A program made the translations under genes and the position numbers. Below the pieces are notes generated by a model. That model was given only the letters and a program-made list of their open reading frames with translations, was not told the origin of the DNA and ran no database searches. Positions 5,243 to 6,652 of a DNA stretch of 6,652 nucleotides are shown piece after piece; position 1 is the stretch's first letter, and the number at the start of each line of letters is the position of its first letter. Origin of the DNA: an uncultured Bulleidia sp. (GTDB lineage Bacteria > Bacillota_I > Bacilli_A > Erysipelotrichales > Erysipelotrichaceae). The stretch spans positions 1-6,652 of the forward strand of contig CAKVLT010000098.1 in NCBI GenBank assembly GCA_934757945.1. The letters run 5' to 3'.

Positions 5243-5948
5243 CATACTTCTCCAGAAGCTTTTTTTCCTGTTTGGAAAGTGTATACTTTTCAAACAGATC
5301 AGGTCTTTGCTTTCTCGTCAGCAGTAAAGACTGTAATAAACGATATTCTTTAATCTTTGCATGATTTCCGGAAAGTAAGACTTCAGGCACCTTATCGCCT
5401 TTATAATCTGCAGGCTGTGTGTATTGAGGATATTCCAGCAACCCCTGTTCATATGATTCATCCTCGTAAGACTCCTGTTTAATACTTCCTTTCAGTAATC
5501 TTGTTACAGAGTCCACAATTACCATAGAGGCCAGTTCTCCGCCTGTCAGCACATAATCTCCGATAGAAATCAGTTCATCACAATGCGTATTAATACGTGC
5601 ATCCATCCCCTCATAATGTCCGCACAAAAGTATCAGATGGTCTTTTGAAGATAATTCATGTGCCTTCATCTGAGAATATGGAGTCCCTGACGGATTCATC
5701 ATTATGGTATAACTGTCAGCAGCTTTGACACTGTCCAGTGCATCAAGTACAGGCTGACATTTCATCACCATGCCTGCACCACCGCCAAACGGTGTATCAT
5801 CTACATGCTTAAACTTATCCTGTGCAAAATCACGAATATTTACAAGTTCCACTTCCAGAATACCTCTTTGAATACTTCTGCCAATAATAGAAGTATTCAG
5901 AAAGTTTTCATACATTTCAGGAAAAAGTGTCAGAATGGTTATCTTCAT
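5220..5948 (-). CDS. trmD: tRNA (guanine-N1)-methyltransferase at position 37
   Basis: TrmD uses S-adenosylmethionine to methylate N1 of G37, next to the anticodon of tRNAs reading CUN, CCN and CGG codons, preventing +1 frameshifts. It is an essential cytosolic SPOUT homodimer. The 242-residue length is normal. Seen: MKITILTLFPEMYENF at the start, DDTPFGGGAGMVMK (50-63), the SAM-pocket segments LLCGHYEGMDAR (107-118) and SIGDYVLTGGELA (128-140) of the trefoil knot, the catalytic Asp146 and Arg150 in VDSVTRLL, and the C-terminal PEVLLSGNHAKIKEYR (188-203). All key residues are present. The start is set by the MKITILTLFPE signature and by GAGGGA (5954-5959) 5 nt upstream. Its ATG overlaps the rimM stop as ATGA, so the two are translationally coupled. 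It is transcribed from the promoter before rimM. The 3' end contains the ribosome site of the next gene. Confidence 0.98.
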   Translation of the reverse strand: MKITILTLFPEMYENFLNTSIIGRSIQRGILEVELVNIRDFAQDKFKHVDDTPFGGGAGMVMKCQPVLDALDSVKAADSYTIMMNPSGTPYSQMKAHELSSKDHLILLCGHYEGMDARINTHCDELISIGDYVLTGGELASMVIVDSVTRLLKGSIKQESYEDESYEQGLLEYPQYTQPADYKGDKVPEVLLSGNHAKIKEYRLLQSLLLTRKQRPDLFEKYTLSKQEKKLLEKYDAEHEEG

Positions 5949-6451
5949 AGCAGTCCCTCAACTACATGTATCACAATAATTTCAGATTCGAGATCTACTT
6001 TCTTCACAAAAGCAGGTACATATGGAATCAGAACTTCCTTATTTTCCGCACGTACACGAAGGTTCTTCTGTGCACCAAGAGTCTCCTCCACATCCAGTAC
6101 AGTACCTATAGTGTTTCCTTTTTCATCTTTTACTGTAAGTCCAAGAAGATCCTGCACATAATATCTGCCATCTGTCAGAGGTTTTCTTTCACTTTTATCA
6201 ATAAATATTTCGCAGTTTTTATACTGTTCAATCTTATTGATGTCCAGATTTTCTTCAAATGCTACTAAAGGATATCCTTTATGTACTCTGTAGGAATGAA
6301 CGATAAAAGGAATGTACTTTCCTTCACTGCAGATGTAAACACGTGCCCCTTTTCTGTATCTTTCTGTATCAAAATCAGAATATGACTGAATTTTTACTTC
6401 ACCCCTGATACCGTGGGTGGTTAGTATTTTACCTATCTTTATGTATTGCAT
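5945..6451 (-). CDS. rimM: 16S rRNA processing protein RimM
   Basis: RimM binds ribosomal protein S19 and helps mature the 3' (head) domain of the 30S subunit. The 168-residue length is usual. The N-terminal barrel shows MQYIKIGKILTTHGIRGEVK (1-20), with the family's G-x-I-x2-x-HGIRGEVKI core, and YPLVAFEENLDINKIEQYKN (60-79). The C-terminal PRC-like barrel shows GRYYVQDLLGLTV (95-107), GTVLDVEETLGAQKNLRV (116-133) and VLIPYVPAFVKKVD (140-153). An in-frame upstream ATG at 6556 exists, but those 35 codons run back through the terminator into khpA and look non-protein-like, so the start at 6451 is chosen. There is no Shine-Dalgarno there: TATAAT lies six bases before the ATG, which predicts a leaderless mRNA. 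It overlaps trmD by 4 nt and forms an operon with it, separated from khpA by a terminator. Confidence 0.96.
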   Translation of the reverse strand: MQYIKIGKILTTHGIRGEVKIQSYSDFDTERYRKGARVYICSEGKYIPFIVHSYRVHKGYPLVAFEENLDINKIEQYKNCEIFIDKSERKPLTDGRYYVQDLLGLTVKDEKGNTIGTVLDVEETLGAQKNLRVRAENKEVLIPYVPAFVKKVDLESEIIVIHVVEGLL

Positions 6452-6457
6452 AAGTTC

Positions 6458-6466
6458 ATTATAACA
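6458..6466 (-). promoter_or_regulatory. Extended -10 promoter of rimM-trmD, predicted leaderless start
   Basis: TGTTATAAT on the minus strand is a perfect extended -10. The base seven downstream of the hexamer is 6451, the A of the rimM ATG. No -35 resembling TTGACA is seen, and the upstream position is occupied by the khpA terminator hairpin, whose T-run touches this promoter. No ribosome site lies between the hexamer and ATG. Confidence 0.65.
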
Positions 6467-6495
6467 AAAAAAGAACACACATACGCATGTTCTTT
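6466..6495 (-). terminator. Intrinsic terminator after khpA
   Basis: On the minus strand AAAGAACA (6488-6495) pairs with TGTTCTTT (6470-6477) across a 10-nt loop, followed by more T residues (7 Ts at 6466-6472, three in the stem). It starts 8 nt after the khpA stop. It should end or attenuate the upstream transcript just before the rimM promoter. Confidence 0.75.
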
Positions 6496-6503
6496 CTTCC
6501 TCA

Positions 6504-6652
6504 TTACTTGCAGAATTTAATAGAAACTCTCTTGCCAAATTTATGAGAAGCAACACCCATTACCTGACGTAAGCTGCTTGCCATAATGCCTTTTTTACCA
6601 ATAAGACGGGCAACATCATCGTCACTTGCTTTAACTGTAAGAATAACTTCCT
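6504..6652 (-). CDS. khpA: KH-domain RNA-binding protein KhpA, C-terminal part (cut by window edge)
   Basis: The last 48 residues are a single KH domain. The segment DDDVARLIGKKGIMASSLRQVM carries the GxxG RNA-binding loop as GKKG, followed by a helix and a final strand KRVSIKFCK ending at TAA (6504-6506). KhpA (YlqC) is a small cytosolic RNA-binding protein that in Gram-positive bacteria partners with KhpB/Jag and affects cell division and RNA regulation. The identification rests on the motif plus position directly before rimM-trmD, its usual place after rpsP. The domain after GKKG (HKFGKRVSIKF) is conventional. The N-terminal half, start and promoter lie outside the window. A terminator follows directly, so it is probably not strongly cotranscribed with rimM. 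Confidence 0.9.
   Translation of the reverse strand, partial: EVILTVKASDDDVARLIGKKGIMASSLRQVMGVASHKFGKRVSIKFCK

Noticed and set aside
6452..6556. N-terminal extension of rimM by 35 residues
   Set aside because: It translates back through the khpA terminator and stop region, has a Cys/Phe-rich unlikely sequence, and lies upstream of the predicted transcription start; RimM homologues begin at about MQYIKIGKIL.
1..6652. Defence system, mobile element, CRISPR array or novel multi-gene cassette
   Set aside because: No transposase, integrase, Cas, nuclease or toxin-antitoxin pattern and no regularly spaced repeats were seen; gene content is mainly core or signalling and base use looks even across the window.

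Overview
The window is about 6.65 kb of AT-rich DNA from a low-GC Firmicute. Strong GGAG-type ribosome sites, TTGACA/TATAAT-type promoters, the khpA-rimM-trmD gene order and a clostridial-style membrane c-di-GMP protein all point that way. A gut member of the Erysipelotrichia or Clostridia would fit, but nothing seen fixes the genus. No tRNA, rRNA, CRISPR array, insertion sequence or phage gene was found. Nearly all genes are on the minus strand; only the DUF1836 gene is on the plus strand.

Right end (about 4.7-6.65 kb, read right to left): the 3' end of a KH-domain RNA-binding protein gene (khpA), a terminator hairpin, then a consensus extended -10 promoter that directly abuts the terminator and drives rimM. 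The promoter is placed so that the transcript should begin at the A of the rimM AUG. rimM overlaps trmD by 4 nt, and trmD overlaps a small unrecognised membrane protein gene with a C-terminal zinc ribbon by 23 nt. rplS, the usual gene after trmD, is absent here. This is a tRNA-modification and ribosome-maturation operon with an extra membrane gene at its tail.

Middle (about 1.7-4.7 kb): one long gene for a polytopic membrane sensor with an extracytoplasmic beta-rich domain, seven further membrane helices, an HD-GYP domain, an intact GGDEF domain and a C-terminal region that looks like a second, degenerate GGDEF domain. Its most likely start is 72 nt downstream of the longest-ORF start. A conserved metal-ligand Asp of HD-GYP appears to be Asn, so the protein may mainly make c-di-GMP.

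Left end (1-1.7 kb): a DUF1836 gene (MerR-like putative DNA-binding protein) is divergent from a hemolysin III/TrhA-family membrane protein gene. The short gap holds two back-to-back promoters, two identical 16-bp dyad-containing repeats straddling the hlyIII -10, and no Shine-Dalgarno for the DUF1836 gene, which again seems leaderless. The DUF1836 gene and the c-di-GMP gene converge on two adjacent, oppositely oriented terminators. Downstream of hlyIII lies the 5' part of a pyrimidine-nucleoside phosphorylase gene (pdp), preceded by AT-rich inverted repeats.

Most of the window is ordinary core genome. The parts most worth attention are the DUF1836/hlyIII control region, the two apparently leaderless genes, and the unusual composition of the c-di-GMP protein.
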